A stretch of 64,000 bases of DNA from Ophiobolus disseminans (taxonomy: Eukaryota; Ascomycota; Dothideomycetes; Pleosporales; Phaeosphaeriaceae): assembly GCA_010093685.1 (NCBI GenBank), contig MU006226.1, positions 322,964 through 386,963 on the forward strand, in the 5' to 3' direction. Each line of letters opens with the position of its first letter. Positions within the stretch are counted from its first letter, which is position 1. This document shows positions 1-12,739 of the stretch, one piece after another. The translations under genes were made by a program, and so were the position numbers. The notes under the pieces were generated by a model that did no database searches, was not told the origin of the DNA, and saw nothing but the letters and a program-made list of their open reading frames with translations.

Positions 1-3000
1 TACCGGAGAGCTCGACCATCTCCTGGTTGACCTTTTGCTCAAAGTCCTGGTGGATATCGAGGACATACGCGATACCACCAGACATACCGGCGGCGAAGTT
101 ACGTCCAGTCGAACCGAGGACAAGCACACGACCACCGGTCATGTACTCGCATGCGTGGTCACCAACACCCTCAACGACTGCAGTAGCACCAGAGTTACGA
201 ACGCAGAAGCGCTCGGCAGCGATACCTCGGAAGAAGCAGGTACCGCTGGTGGCACCGTACAAGCAGACGTTTCCGATGAGGATGTTTTCCTCCGCACGGT
301 AAACGGCATTTCGTGGAGGGTAGACGATCAGACGACCACCAGAGAGACCCTTACCTACGTAGTCGTTGGAGTCACCCTCAAGTTCGAGAGTCACACCAGG
401 TGCGAGGAATGCACCAAACGACTGACCAGCAGATCCACGAATGTTGACGTGAATGGTATCTTGTGGCAGACCAGCCTCGCCATATCGCTTGCTGATGTGG
501 TACGACAGCGTAGCACCGAGAGCGCGGTCGGTGTTGACGACATCGCACTCAATACGTGCTGGCAGACCCTTCTCAAGAGCGAGCTCAGATTCGGAAATGA
601 GCTTGTTGTCGAGACGCACGTGCAGACGGTGATCCTGCTTGCGAACGTTGAAAGTGGCAACGCCGGGACGGAGAGTGTGCGCAGGCGTAAGGATGAGAGA
701 CAGATCGATGTTCTCAGTCTTCGCGGTGCGTAGATCATCGCGGATGCGAAGGAACTCGCAGTGGCCTACCATATCGTTGATAGTGCGGAAACCAAGCTTG
801 GCCATGATGGCACGGAGCTCGTTGGCGATATAGTAGAAGAAGTTGATGACGTGCTCGGGCGTACCCTGGAACTTCTTCCTCAGCTCCGGATCCTGGGTGG
901 CGATACCGACAGGGCAGGTGTTGAGATGGCACTTCCGCATGAAAACGCAGCCCATGGCAATGAGAGGCGTGGTAGCAAAGCCCCACTCCTCAGCACCAAG
1001 CAAACAAGCGATCGCAACATCGCGTCCAGTCTTGAGTTGGCCATCAGTCTGCACAATAACACGACCACGAAGATCGTTGAGGACAAGAGTCTGATGAGTC
1101 TCGGCAAGACCCAACTCCCACGGCAGACCAGCGTACTTGATACCCGTCCATCGCGAGGCACCGGTACCACCATCGTGGCCAGAGATGAGGATGTGATCGG
1201 CCTTGGCCTTTGCGACACCAGAAGCGACGATCCCGACACCTGTCTCGGAGACGAGCTTCACGGAGACACGCGCACGGGGGTTGGAGCACTTCAGATCGTA
1301 GATCAATTGCTTGAGATCCTCGATGGAGTAGATGTCGTGATGGGGAGGAGGGCTGATGAGACCGACACCGGGCGTGGAGTGGCGGGTCTTAGCAATGGAG
1401 CCAGAGACCTTGTGGCCGGGAAGCTCACCACCCTCACCGGGCTTAGCACCTTGGGCCATCTTGATCTGGAGCTCGTCGGCGTCGGCGAGGTAGTTGGAGG
1501 TGACACCAAATCGACCGGATGCGATCTGTTTGATGGCGGAACGCATAGTGTCGCCGTTCTCCATGCGCAAACTACGCTCTGGGTCCTCGCCACCCTCTCC
1601 AGTGTTGGACTTGCCACCGAGACGGTTCATGGCGACAGCAAGAGTAGAGTGAGACTCCATCGAGATGGATCCGTAAGACATGGCACCAGTGACGAAGCGA
1701 CGCACAATGTCTGTCCATGGCTCGACCTGATCGATTGGGATAGGTGATCGATCATCGAAGTTGAAGTCCAGGAGACCACGAAGAGTGCAGTCCTTGATAC
1801 GCTCATACTCAGCCATGGAGTACGCCTCGTAGGACTTGTCGTTCTTGGTGCGCACAGCGTCCTGGATGTTGGCCATGGCGGTGGGGTCGTTGACGTGGGG
1901 TTCGCCACCGTCGCGCCAATGATACTCACCAGTCTCGGCGAGGCCAGGGATTTCGACAATGGGGTGTGAAGGGAAACCCTGCTCATGGAGAGCGAAAGCA
2001 TCCTGAGCAATGAGGTCGAATGTCATACCCTTGATACGAGACGCGGTTCCAGTGAAGCAGCGGTCGACAACGGAGTCATCAAGACCAAGGGCTTCAAAGA
2101 TCTGAGCACCCTTGTAGGATTGAAGAGTAGAGATACCCATCTTCGACATGACCTTCAGGATACCACCATCGCAAGAGTGCTTGTAGTTGTCGATGAGCTG
2201 ATCAGCGTTAAGCTTCTTGCGGATGAGACCCTCGCGGTGCATCTTGAGGATACACTCGATGGCGAGATATGGGTTGATGGCATCAGCCCCATAGCCGACA
2301 AGGACACACATGTGGTGAACCTCGCGAGCCTCACCTGTCTCAACGACAAGGGCAACATTGGATCGCCACTTGTTGCGAACAAGGTGGTGGTGGACCATAC
2401 CAGTAGCCAAGCAGGCAGAGACGGGAACTCGGTCTGGCGAGGTTGCGCGATCGGTGAGAACAATGATGTTGTCATTGTTCTTGACGCCCTCAGAGGCCTC
2501 CTCGCAGATGCGGTCAAGTGCGTTCATGTAACCATCGATACCCTCGCTTTTAGCGAATGTGATGTCAATGCTCTTGACAGTCCAGCCAGAAGAGACAACA
2601 GAGGTGTTAGTCATCGCCTTGAACTCCTCAAGAGACAAGATAGGTGATGGTAGCAGCATGCGGTGGCACTGTGATTCGTCCATCTCCAGCAGATTGCCCT
2701 GGGGACCAACGTAAGCCTCCAGAGACATGACGATAGCCTCTCGGATAGGGTCGATGGGAGGGTTGGTGACCTGGGCGAAAAGCTGGCGGAAGTACTCGTA
2801 AAGAAGACGAGGCTGTGTTGCCAAGCAAGCGAGGGGCGCATCATTACCCATCGATCCAAGAGCCTCTTTGGAATCGGCGGCCATAGGGCCTAGGAGCAAG
2901 CTGACCTGCTCAAGAGAGTAGTTGAAGGCCCGCAGACGAGGATCCTCGTGTAACTTAGTCTCAGTCAGGCTGAATGATAGATCTACACCCTTCTCCGCGA

Positions 3001-4620
3001 CTTGCTTTACAATCTTGGGCAGAGTCAACAGATTCTTCTCGATCCATACACGGAAGTCATTGCGCTCAGCGACAGTTTTCTTCAGCTCGGCATCGTCGAC
3101 AATTCGTCCCGCGACAGTGTCAACAAGTAACATCTTACCGGGCTGGAGACGACCCTTCTGGACGACGCGCTCGGGCTCGATGGAAATGGTACCGACTTCG
3201 GAAGCACAAATGATGCGGTCGTCATCGGTAATGTAGTAACGGCAAGGGCGGAGACCGTTTCGGTCAAGGTTGGCACCACAGTACCGTCCGTCCGAGAATG
3301 TGAAGAGTGCTGGGCCATCCCATGGCTCCATCATACAAGCAGCCCACTCATAGAAAGCCTGCTTGGCAGGGTCCATGGTGTGGTTGCCCTGCCACGCCTC
3401 TGGCACCATGAGCATGACAGCCTCTGGAAGCGAGAGAACGCCGTTGATGGTTAGCAGCTCAAGAACGTTGTCGAAAGCTGCAGAGTCGGATCCACCATCC
3501 TCAACAATGGGGTATAGGAGATCGAGGTCATCGCCGAAGAGACTGGACTTCATAACACCCTCACGTGCCCGCATCCAGTTCTTGTTTCCTCGCAATGTGT
3601 TGATCTCACCGTTGTGAGCCGCCCATCGCAAAGGCTGAGCACGATCCCAGGAAGGGAATGTGTTGGTCGAAAAACGAGAGTGCACCAGCGCAAAGTGACC
3701 CTCGTAGTCGACGTTGAGCAGGTCGTGGTAGTACTCGTAGACCTGGACGGGTGATAGCTGGCCCTTGTAAACAATGTTCTTATTTGACAGTGAGCAAACG
3801 TAGAACCAGTTGTGCAGGCCGATGACGTGTGTAGCACGCTTTCGCATGACATACAGCTGTCGCTCGAAGTAGCCGTTGTCGTACTTCTCCGACCAGTCGG
3901 CATTGGGCTCTCGCCCTGTGCCGTAGGCAGTCTTCAGAACAACGAATGGCTGCAGAATGATGGGCTCTCGAGATAGAGCCGCAGGTCCGAGAAGCGTGGA
4001 GTCGCGAGGCACCAATCGCCATCCGAGTACCCTCAGATCTAGTTGGTCTGCGACGTCCTCGAACATGGTCTTCGTCTCTTCCAAGATCGCGGCGTCCGGC
4101 TTGAAGAACAGATTGCCGGTGGCATATTGGCCAAGCGCAGGCAGCTTGTAACCCTGTTCGCGCTCGAACTCCTTGAGGAAGAACCGATGGGGGATGGAGG
4201 TCATTACACCTGCACCGTCGCCATCTCGTGCGTCTGAACCCACCGCACCACGATGGGTCATGTTGCACAGCAATGAGCGTGCTATAACTCTGTCAGCATT
4301 TTTTTTATACCATGGAGAGCGATTTGTTCGCCTTACCATCGGAGACGATTTTGTGGCTGGCCTTGCCCTTGATATGGCTACACCATTGTCAGTCTGTTTG
4401 CTTCTGTGCAAACCGTTTGTCGTATCACTCACGCGGCAAAGCCTACACCGCAGGCATCTTTCTCCAGCGCTGGATCGTAGAGACCCTGCTTCAGGGGCAG
4501 CGCGCCTGCCCAAGACTTGTTCTCCGGGCCATCCTGATAGGGAAACACCGACGACTGCTCTTCCTCGATCTGGGTATCCTGGGGTAGTTTTGTATCCTCG
4601 GTGAAAGAAACCTGACCCAT
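1..4620 (-). CDS. glt1: Glutamate synthase (GOGAT), N-terminal ~1503 residues; 3' end outside window
   Basis: Makes glutamate from glutamine and 2-oxoglutarate using NAD(P)H, the second step of the GS-GOGAT ammonia assimilation cycle. Exons 4433-4620, 4337-4377 and 1-4281 join in phase with consensus GT-AG introns (GTGAGT and GTAAGG donors). A propeptide precedes Cys57 in DACGVGFAA, the catalytic nucleophile of class II glutamine amidotransferases. Then follow the central domain, the FMN-binding synthase domain with the 3Fe-4S cysteine motif (C-x5-C-x4-C, about nt 905-955) and the start of the GXGXG beta-helix, where the window ends. The NAD(P)H- and FAD-binding C-terminal third (full fungal enzymes are about 2100 residues) is off the left edge. 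The third exon is open for 4281 nt with no frameshift. The start ATG at 4620 is the only one ahead of the conserved propeptide. Confidence 0.97.
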
Positions 4621-7600
4621 TATATCGGCAAAAGGCCGAATATGTGGGTTGACTGGTGTCGTGTTCGTGGGGTGGGGTATCGTGATGGGCGGCGGGGTCG
4701 CTCGCGGCTTTGACTGGGAGCTGTTGCTCTAACGGTTGTGTTGAAGTCTGAACTGGGAATTAGTGTTCAAACCCCGTGTGAATTTTGTAAATGATCGTGG
4801 CGAAGAAGTGAGAGTCGGGGGTCTTTGCAGGCAAATGCACTAGCTCTAGCTCAAAAGCAAAGAATGTATGGATTGCCGCAGAATTGGGTCCGCAGCCGTC
4901 TATCGCTCCCAGTACCAGCGCAGTGATAATCTTGCCTCGTCACCCGCTCTGCACTGCTCGGATGTGGACAATTGAGGCCTATGACGCTGGCCCATACCCC
5001 AGCGGCGACTGATAGCTGTATGCAGCACAACAGACGCTGATAAGAACGCTGGCAAATAAGGTGGCGCGGGGTTGGGTTTACATGAGCCGGCAGACGCCCG
5101 CTAATGTGTCTCGCGCAGAATGAGGTGTACAAAAGCACCTTGTGTGGCCAACAAGCATGGGATGTGCAGCAGGCGGAAAACTGGGGTGCAGGGCTGACTT
5201 ACTGGCTAAGGGGCAGTCGGAGCTGGCCTTGAGCTCGACTAACTGTGTTCCGGCAAGCAACTATTTTTGAAGAGAGAGTAGGAAGTAGGCAGCAGAAGGT
5301 CGCGGGAGGGTCGGCGGTGCTTATGAATGGGAGAGCGGAGGGCTGCAAAGTGGGGAATATTTTCTCCCAGGACGCTAGGACTTCACCTTTGGACACGCTG
5401 CGAGGCCGGTAATTGGTCCCAGAGGCGCTCCCGCGGTCTCCCAGGGCGGTCGCCGTTGATCTGTGGTGTGTGCAGTAATTGTGCAGTCTTGGGGATGTCT
5501 TGGGACTTTATTGTATATCAAATCTATCCAGCTGTACACACAGCGAAACGGCACATGCAACCACAACCTTTGTCTCCGCGCCCCTCCAAAACCACAATGA
5601 ACTCATCTGTCGCACACGGCGCCGTTGCGACACGTGCAATTGATGACCGCCCCTGTGTGACGGCCCTGCTGGAGCTCCAGCGCGTGTTTGGCTCGCTCTT
5701 TGCAATGCTCGAGGCCGGATACGCTGAAGGAGCGCGCTGCAGCTGTGTCGCGCATTCAAAAATTGGTTGCTACCCCACGGTTTTCTGCCCGGCATGACAA
5801 TAGTCTGGCGAGCATTGGCTGGCCCTGCAGGCGGTGACTGCAGAGTATCGGCCGTGCTCCAATCCTGCGGCCCCGAAGTCGCTATGACCATGGACGTGCA
5901 GCCATGCATGTTCCCGCTGCTCCCAAGCCCCACCGGCCAGATTGCCGCTGCAGCCCACGCATCATCGCTGGTGTTTATTGGCCCGGCGACACTGCCTCGG
6001 TGAACTCCTCTTCGCTGTGGTAATTTCATGTTGTCCCTTATCTCGCCCAAGCCGTCCAAGGGCGGAGATTTGCGCTACGGAGCATACCAGCGTTGCTGTC
6101 ATAGGCCGGGAGATCGCAGAACCCCGCCGCTGCTCAGCGGAATCGCAGATGAGCAGCTGCGTGCGCCGTCGCAGACATCATTGCATCGAACATGTGTAGC
6201 GACGTGCTTCGTGCTAGACAGACTCTAAAAAGACGCGTCTGCCGTATCGATTTTGCCTCCGTAGATTGGGCGACACCTCCCGTGTTCCGCCACACCAGGC
6301 AAAGCAACTTGTACACATCATGTCGGAATAACTCGGGACGGGACCAGCTAGCTGACGGCAGGACAGAGCGGAGACAAGGCCCTCCTGGAGTTTCGATGAG
6401 TCACGAGAACACATGCTCTATTTCCTCCACCAGTCTTTCCGAACATCTTGCAGATTTGCTTACCGGCCGATGTCGCCTCTTTTCCGTCGCTTGTGGACTG
6501 AGCGTGGCGGATACTCCAGGACGTTGCGCTTGTCTGGCAGAGGAACACCAACCCTGAGCTAACAGCAGCGTGGTCTCAACACGGAGCTGGTAGACGGTCC
6601 GGGAAGGCATCGAGGCTTTGCGGAAGGATTCCTGTACCTAATGCATACCTCCTTTGCGCCTAGGAGAGGAAAGAGTGGGAGTAGCGAGGTTCTTCCGGAA
6701 ACAGCCTGATGTGTGGGTTGACATCAAAGAATCTCCTCATGGGAACTCGACGGTCGTGCCATGGGGGTGGAGCTGCGTAGATGCACGGAGATCTTTCCTC
6801 CATGAGCTCCGGTGAGTCGTGAGCTGTCGTCCTCGTGATGCACTGCAAATTGCTTTTCACGCTCCTGCTAGAAGGAGCAATTGTGCGTGTGGTCGTTTAC
6901 GCTATATGTAACGATACGGCACGGCGGGACGCTTAAGTTGATGCTCGCCCGTCCGTCTCTCCGTTTCCCAGCGCCCAGCCCACGTCTGCACCCTGGTTTA
7001 CACATTGTGTTCGGTAGTGTGAAGTTTCAGCCCTGTGCGCAGGGAAGATCTCGGAAAAAGCAACGGCTTAGTCTACGTGCCAATCAAGTGGGTGCAAGTT
7101 GAGACATGACGGGCGAATCAGAGTATGCCCCTACTGTCGCCGACTACGACATGTACTTTGCATGCTTCATGAATCATAGATCAGCGTGAACTGCAGGCGT
7201 ATCGATACGTACTCGTGGAACCGGGTGTATCTTGTCTGAGGATCTCTCCGCGGGAGTGAGCGGCATCATGCATCTTCGAGTCGAGTCCGGCCATCTCCGA
7301 CGGTGATTTCGAGTCAAGTTGGCAGCATGTCAAGTTGCTGGAAGTAGCCTCGGGACACTCTGGGCCCTTGATGAAGTGCCGGTAGTGCCTACCGTCCTGG
7401 GAAGTGAAGGAAGGAACGACATGCCCAGACCCTGCATATTGTGGCACGTTGTTGTGGAGAAGCACCAATGTTCGCCACATCACATCTACGCTGTGTTTCT
7501 TGTTGCACGTTCATGTGTTCATTTTCTGAGTATGCTGTTGCTATGCTTGCGCGAGGTATCCAGTTGCGAAGTTGCCACGCTCGGTGCGCGCACAATAAAC

Positions 7601-7831
7601 GTTCTCGCCACACCGCCATCCATCCAGCAACCGCGCCGAGACTCCAATGTTTACATGAGCCATCCCGCTATCCAATGCCCATAAGCCGTTTTGTGTATCA
7701 ACCGTGACCCAAATATTGACGTCGAAAGTTCGTGATCGCGTTCGTGAAGTCCTAGAGATGTCAGCCATGTACAAGGAAGCGGGAGGCGATATGTGCATAC
7801 CAAAAGTTGAGAAGAGCAATGGAAATGCACT
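4621..7831. other. Gene-poor 3.2-kb stretch upstream of GLT1
   Basis: I see no convincing gene here. Several ORFs of 60-183 codons exist on both strands, but they overlap one another, are rich in Arg, Cys, Trp and Ser, and show no recognisable domain. The right end (about 7700-7831) is the 3' side of CHZ1. The left end is the GLT1 promoter and 5' UTR. An unannotated long non-coding RNA or an orphan gene with many introns cannot be excluded. Confidence 0.5.
4924..5044. promoter_or_regulatory. Two GATA-factor sites upstream of GLT1
   Basis: TGATAA occurs at 4924-4929 and TGATAAG at 5038-5044, about 305 and 420 bp upstream of the GLT1 start. AreA/NIT2-type GATA factors bind HGATAR and regulate nitrogen-assimilation genes, so the position is sensible. 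The motif is short and common, so this is only suggestive. Confidence 0.25.
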
Positions 7832-8269
7832 CTAGTCCTTCATCTGATCATCAGGGTCGACAAAGTCCTCGTCGTCCTCCTCCTCATCTTCGTCGCCAAG
7901 CTCCTGATTGGCCTTGGCGAAATCGATGTTCTTGCCACGGGTGCGGGCGCCGATGACGTTGGCCGTGTCAATCTCCTCCATGTTGTCCTCATCGGGCTCC
8001 TCGACTATTTATTCGTTAGTTCGATTTGTTATAGGCGCATTCCACGAGATGTACCTTCGCCGGCCTGTTCTCAAGTTAGCTCCGTGCGCATCGCATTGCG
8101 GGTCTGCGCGCAATGGACGTACCTGTTCCTCGGCACCAGACTCGTCGCTAGAGTCTTCGTCCATGGACTCTTGCATGGTCTCTCCCTCGGGAGCCTTGCC
8201 CTTGCCCTTGGTCTCAGTTGCGGGGTTCTGAACGCCTTCCATTTGAGCGTCGTCCTGCGGGGCAGACAT
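7832..8269 (-). CDS. chz1: Histone H2A.Z-specific chaperone CHZ1
   Basis: Small acidic nuclear chaperone that binds H2A.Z-H2B dimers and delivers them to the SWR1 remodelling complex. Exons are 8123-8269, 8055-8064 and 7832-8004, giving 109 residues. The middle exon is only 10 nt, yet it is flanked by good splice sites (CAG before, GTACAT after) and is needed to keep the frame. The CHZ motif is clear in the last exon: EEIDTANVIGARTRGKNIDF, followed by a run of Asp/Glu at the C-terminus. The N-terminus is Ser/Asp/Glu-rich and probably disordered. The length is shorter than the yeast protein (about 150) but typical for filamentous fungi. The 3' neighbour downstream on the chromosome is the gene-poor GLT1 upstream region. 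Confidence 0.9.
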
Positions 8270-8723
8270 GTTGATCGAGTATAGTAGTGTGGATATGGTT
8301 TCGAGGAGGTGCAATGGCTCGAGAGGTATGCGATTGGAGGGTTGGCGACTTGTTTGTTGTTGCGGTTGTGGAGTCGGGGAAGTGAAGGTGACCGCCTACC
8401 ATTTCTTCGTCCCATGCGGCTATTAGCCGCTAACCGTTTACGTGTGTTACCCCGCCAACGCGCCTACTTCGCGTGGCAGCGCAAACATCAAGGCAATTGG
8501 ACATAAGCAATCGATGGCTGACATGGCAAATGAGACGGCATTTAGCTTGCGATGACTGTGCCAAGAAGAGTTGTTGTATATGCAGGTCAATGCTAAGTAT
8601 TTACTGTCCTGAAGAGTACCCGACCAGCTTTTGAGTCCCATATCCTCCGATATCTATGCACCCAATGAATTTGTCCCACATGAAAGTCGTTTCGTAAATT
8701 GTCGTTAGCCAAGGCAGCACCCT

Positions 8724-10715
8724 TTAGTGGTGGAAGAGCCTGATGTGCTGCTCGACGAATGTGATGCCTAGCTTTTCTGCCGTCTCGAACACTGCGTTGT
8801 CGTTCTGGCTGCCTGTGGGCGCAGCGATGTACTTGGCGCCACTCCTATGCGCCCTAAAGACGTTGTCGATGAAGGGGAAGAAGGCGTCGGAGCTCAAAGC
8901 GACACCCTCCATCTTTGACAGCCACTCTTTGCGCTCTGCGGCTGAGAATGGCTGTGGCACCTGACCCTCATCAAAGAACGACTCAAAGTCTTCACGCTCA
9001 ATGCCTTCCTCTGGGATAAGGCCAGAGCACAGAAGGTCAATGGCATTGGATTTTGACGGGCGCTTGGTGCCCTTCTTGAAGTTGAGACCAAGGGTCCGCG
9101 AATGGAAGCGCATCCACCAATTATCAGCCTTGTCGCCTGCGAGACGAGTGCAGTGGATCCGTGCTATCATTCATTAGTGATCATATTTCATTGGAAAAAG
9201 TTCGAACTTACACTGCTGACCAGCACCAAGACCAATGATCTGGCCATTGAGCGCATAGCAGACACTGTTTGACTGAGTGTACTTGAGCGCGATGGTGGCG
9301 ACTGTCAAATCTCGCTGGGCTGACTCAGGCAGAGTGCCAGAGTTCTTGGGCACAATGATGTGGTTGAAGGTGTCTGATGGGACGATCTTGGCGTCGTTGC
9401 GGTGCTGCTTCAAGGTGATGCCGTACACGGTCCTAGTCTCCTCGGTTGCTGGTACATATTCTGGGTCCATTTGTAGCACCAGGTACTTGCCGCCCTTTTT
9501 CTTCGTGAGAATCTTGAGCGCCTCGGCTGAGTAGCCTGGCGCAACGACACCGTCTGATACTTCGCGGCTGATGATCTTTGCGGTGGGGAGCTGCAGTATA
9601 TTAGTCTTGTCACATCCCAAAGAATTTACGTATACTCACGTCGACCTCATGCGACAGAGCAATCATGTCGCCGAAGCTGGACATCCTGTCAGCACCGCGT
9701 GCCCTCGCATATGCCTGCGCCAGTCCTGAGTTCTCGATGCCTTCAATATCGTCGACCATGTAGACCTTGCGCTCTCCCTCGCTCAGGGGCACACCGATGG
9801 CGGCGCCCGCAGGCGAGACATGCTTAAAGCTGGCTGCAGCTGGGTAGTTCAGCGCTTGACTGAGCTCCTGAACCAGAGGCCATGCATTCAGCGCATCCAA
9901 CAAGTTGATGTATCCGGGTGCACCGCCCAGCACCTTGAACGGAAGAGGCTTGTCGGGCATCGATACGGTCGCGGGCTTTTGGTGGGGGTTCGCGCCGTAT
10001 CGCAGAGGGAGGAACTGGTCGCCATCGGCGGCGTACTTCTTCCTGAAGAATTCCGAAATCGCGCTATCGTATGAGGCCGTCTGCTCGAATGCCTTCAGGG
10101 CATATCGCTGCCTGCTACGCTCTGAGACCTCGCCGTCTTTCTTGAGCTCGGTGAGGAGGTCATGATAATCGCTGGGGTCGCTGATGATGGTGACGCGCGC
10201 ATGGTTCTTCGCCGCAGCCCTGAGCAGGGTAACTCCGCCAATATCAATCTCCTCGACAGCCTCTGGGATTGTCACGTTGATCCTTGCGACCGTCTCGGAG
10301 AAGGGGTATAGGTTGCAGATAACGAAGTCAATCTTGTCGATGCTGTTCGCAGAGAGATCTGAGTCGTCGGAATCGAGATTGCGCGCAAGGATACCTCCGT
10401 GAACCGCAGGGTGGAGTGTCTTGACGCGGCCGCCGAGCATCTCGGGCGCCTTGGTGATGGCGGATACATCTTCAACTGGAAAATTCGCCTGGCGGATCAT
10501 CTTCGCCGTGCCGCCAGACGCAAGCAGTCGAACACCGCACTCATTTAATCCCTTAACCATGTCGAGTAGACCAGTTTTATCGTATACAGACACGATGGCT
10601 TTTGGACTGTTAGTTTGTGCTGCAGAAAAGGGTGCAAGTACGCGCTGCGGGAAAGGGTGCGGGTACGCGCTGCAGAATAGGGTATGGGTTACAAACCAGT
10701 CTTTTGGCGAGCCAT
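8724..10715 (-). CDS. ADE17: Bifunctional AICAR transformylase / IMP cyclohydrolase
   Basis: Catalyses the last two steps of de novo purine synthesis in the cytosol: formyl transfer from 10-formyl-THF to AICAR, then ring closure to IMP. Exons 10697-10715, 9640-10598, 9212-9590 and 8724-9163 join in phase to give 598 residues, the usual length. The first exon encodes only MARQKT plus one base. The N-terminal MGS-like cyclohydrolase domain opens with IVSVYDKTGLLD and LLASGGTAKMI. The transformylase domain carries the conserved Lys-His of KHVSPAGAA and the GAGQQSRIHCTRLAGDK segment, which spans the last intron. It is divergently transcribed from the Nudix gene across about 390 bp. The first intron (10599-10696) is nearly filled by a tandem repeat. 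Confidence 0.97.
10619..10693. repeat. Three tandem ~25-bp units inside ADE17 intron 1
   Basis: Units begin at 10619, 10644 and 10669. Each starts GCTGC and carries AGGGTGC or AGGGTAT followed by GGGT/AAGT. Units 1 and 2 are nearly identical over 25 bp and unit 3 is degenerate towards its end. The array occupies 75 of the 98 intronic bases. Confidence 0.85.
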
Positions 10716-11109
10716 CTTGAAAGCTCGATATTCAGAGTTCCAAGTAGAAAAGTTGAAGAAGAGAGTGTTCGCGTGAAAAGACGGAGATAATAATTCGCAT
10801 GATACAAATCTAGTGGGGTTATCGTCATGCCCCACCAGCTCCCGAACATCGGCCCAACGGTCGCAACCACCCACGTCGACATCCAGGACATATTATCAGC
10901 TTCACCAAGTACAGCTAAACCGTCAATAAACATTGTGCTCGTCTCCTCTTCTGCTCGCCTTCCGACCATGCGATGGTATCTCAGCCAATCATCACTCTCC
11001 TACTTCAAACCTCGGCACAAACCTCTCGATCTTACATGAAGCTATTGTAAGCCTGTCGTACCTACAGCTATCTCTAAAAGAACTGTTTCGACAACCCACG
11101 CACATCACG
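10716..11109. other. Divergent promoter between ADE17 and Nudix gene
   Basis: 394 bp between the two start codons. I looked for a TGACTC (Gcn4/Bas-type) site, as might be expected for a purine gene, and found none. No other element is recognised. An in-frame upstream ATG for the Nudix gene exists at 10933. Confidence 0.4.
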
Positions 11110-12551
11110 ATGTCTTCGCCAGCAGGCATTCAAGACATCGTTGATCACCTCAAGACCGTCCTTCTCGAGCTCAATGCGCATCCATACCCCGAGGTCGCGT
11201 GTCCACCTAGCGTGCCGAAACGCGCGTCAGTGGCCCTCATCCTGCGCATACAACCAAACTACTCGCACTGGCCGGCTATCTCAGACAGCAAAGTACCAAG
11301 CTTTCCTCACCGGTCACCTACAAGACGACGCCGCTCCTCTGTAGCCTCGAGTCACAAGTTGAACTTTGAGGACATAATCAATGCCTTCTTTGACCAAGAC
11401 TGGGTGAAGCATGGAGACCCAGAACTCCTCTTCATCAAGCGAGCAGCGAGGATAGGCGATAAATGGAATGGACATGTCGCTCTGCCAGGTGGAAAACGCG
11501 ACCCGGAAGATGACGACGATGCAGTAACAGCAATGCGAGAAGCTCTCGAGGAAGTCGGCATAGACCTAAGCTACAACAACGCAATATCCGTAGGAAACCT
11601 CCCCCAGCGCATCGTAACAACAAGCTGGGGAAAAGTACCGTACGCCGTCTCTACTCCCCCCTAACGATTATCTCTAAACACTTCTCCAGACTCATGGTCC
11701 TCTGCCCCTACATCTACCTCCTCACCTCCCCCTCGTACCCCACCCAACGCCTCCAACCCACCGAAGTCGCCTCGTCGCACTGGGTCCCCCTGCGCGCCCT
11801 TCTCAACCCCTCGCTCCGCACCCACGAATACGCCGATGTCAGCGCGCGCCTCGCAAAGTCCGAACTCGGCATAAAGCGCTGGTTCCTCCAAGCCATGCTC
11901 AGCAAAATGATGTTCGCAGCAATACACCTCGTGCCCTCGGATTCAGTGTCATGCGCTACGATACCCGATTTCGTGAACGCGAAGCCGCCGTCTACGAATG
12001 CGTTGGGACGCCTCAGGGACTCAGTTATGGGTTTGGATGGCGGGCCAAGGGATATCAAACCACCACTGTTGCTTTGGGGACTTACGCTCGGCGTTGTTAG
12101 TGATTTTCTCGAACACATCCCACCACACAACGCGCTCGAATTATGGACATATCCAACCTTCACAAGCTGGGACGTCAGAGTCGTAATGTGGGCAATGTCA
12201 TACCGCTTCAGACACCTCAAAGCGCGGGAAATGAGTACGCAGAACTCGTCAAGCACCCATGGATCTTCTCAGCCAGTGCAAGATATACAAGGCCTGGGAA
12301 GTGAAGGCGTAGGCAGTCTTTACGAGGAAGACAAGCCCGGCGAAGTCGGCATCGCGGGCCTAGGCGTGGGCCGCGGTTGGGGACAAACAGGCCGCGCGAA
12401 AATGATCGCCCGCGGCGCGGCGGTGAACTCTATGCTAGAGGGGTATTATCCTATTGTGAGGAAGGCGGTTGCTGCGGCGCTGGTGGGGAGGATTGGTGTT
12501 GTTGCGCTGTTGGCGGTTTGGGTGTGGAAGAAATTTGAACGTAGGATGTGA
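11110..12551 (+). CDS. Nudix hydrolase with C-terminal membrane segment
   Basis: Probable diphosphohydrolase, nearest in style to coenzyme A pyrophosphatases (PCD1/NUDT7-8). Exons 11110-11639 and 11690-12551 give 463 residues. The donor used is the GTACGC at 11640, because the nearer GTACCG would break the frame to the LMVLCPYIYLLTSP segment. The Nudix box reads GGKRDPE, then nine residues, then REALEEVGID, so the spacer is two longer than the textbook GX5EX7REUXEEXGU, a variation also seen in the CoA-type subgroup. The first half contains a Ser/Arg-rich insert (about residues 70-85). A hydrophobic stretch close to the C-terminus (ALVGRIGVVALLAVWVW) followed by KKFERRM looks like a membrane anchor. 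The start at 11110 is chosen because it begins a conserved-looking MSSPAG segment; an in-frame ATG at 10933 would add 59 poorly structured residues. Confidence 0.82.
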
Positions 12552-12739
12552 GATATGGATTGTATTGGATTGATAGGGTTGGTTAAGCACGAACTCGATT
12601 CGCTTGCATAGGCTTGTTTCGTACACACTTGCATACCATATACCTAGCTCAGTCTTATCACGCATATGCCAAGTCGCTTCTGCTGGATTGTGGCATCCTA
12701 TTATCGTACGCAGAGGTGCTTTTACCCGCGAGGTCGTGG

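Noticed and set aside
5327..6059. Overlapping plus (156 codons) and minus (183 codons) ORFs upstream of GLT1
   Set aside because: They overlap each other in opposite strands, have atypical composition and no motif, and look like chance frames in GC-balanced DNA.
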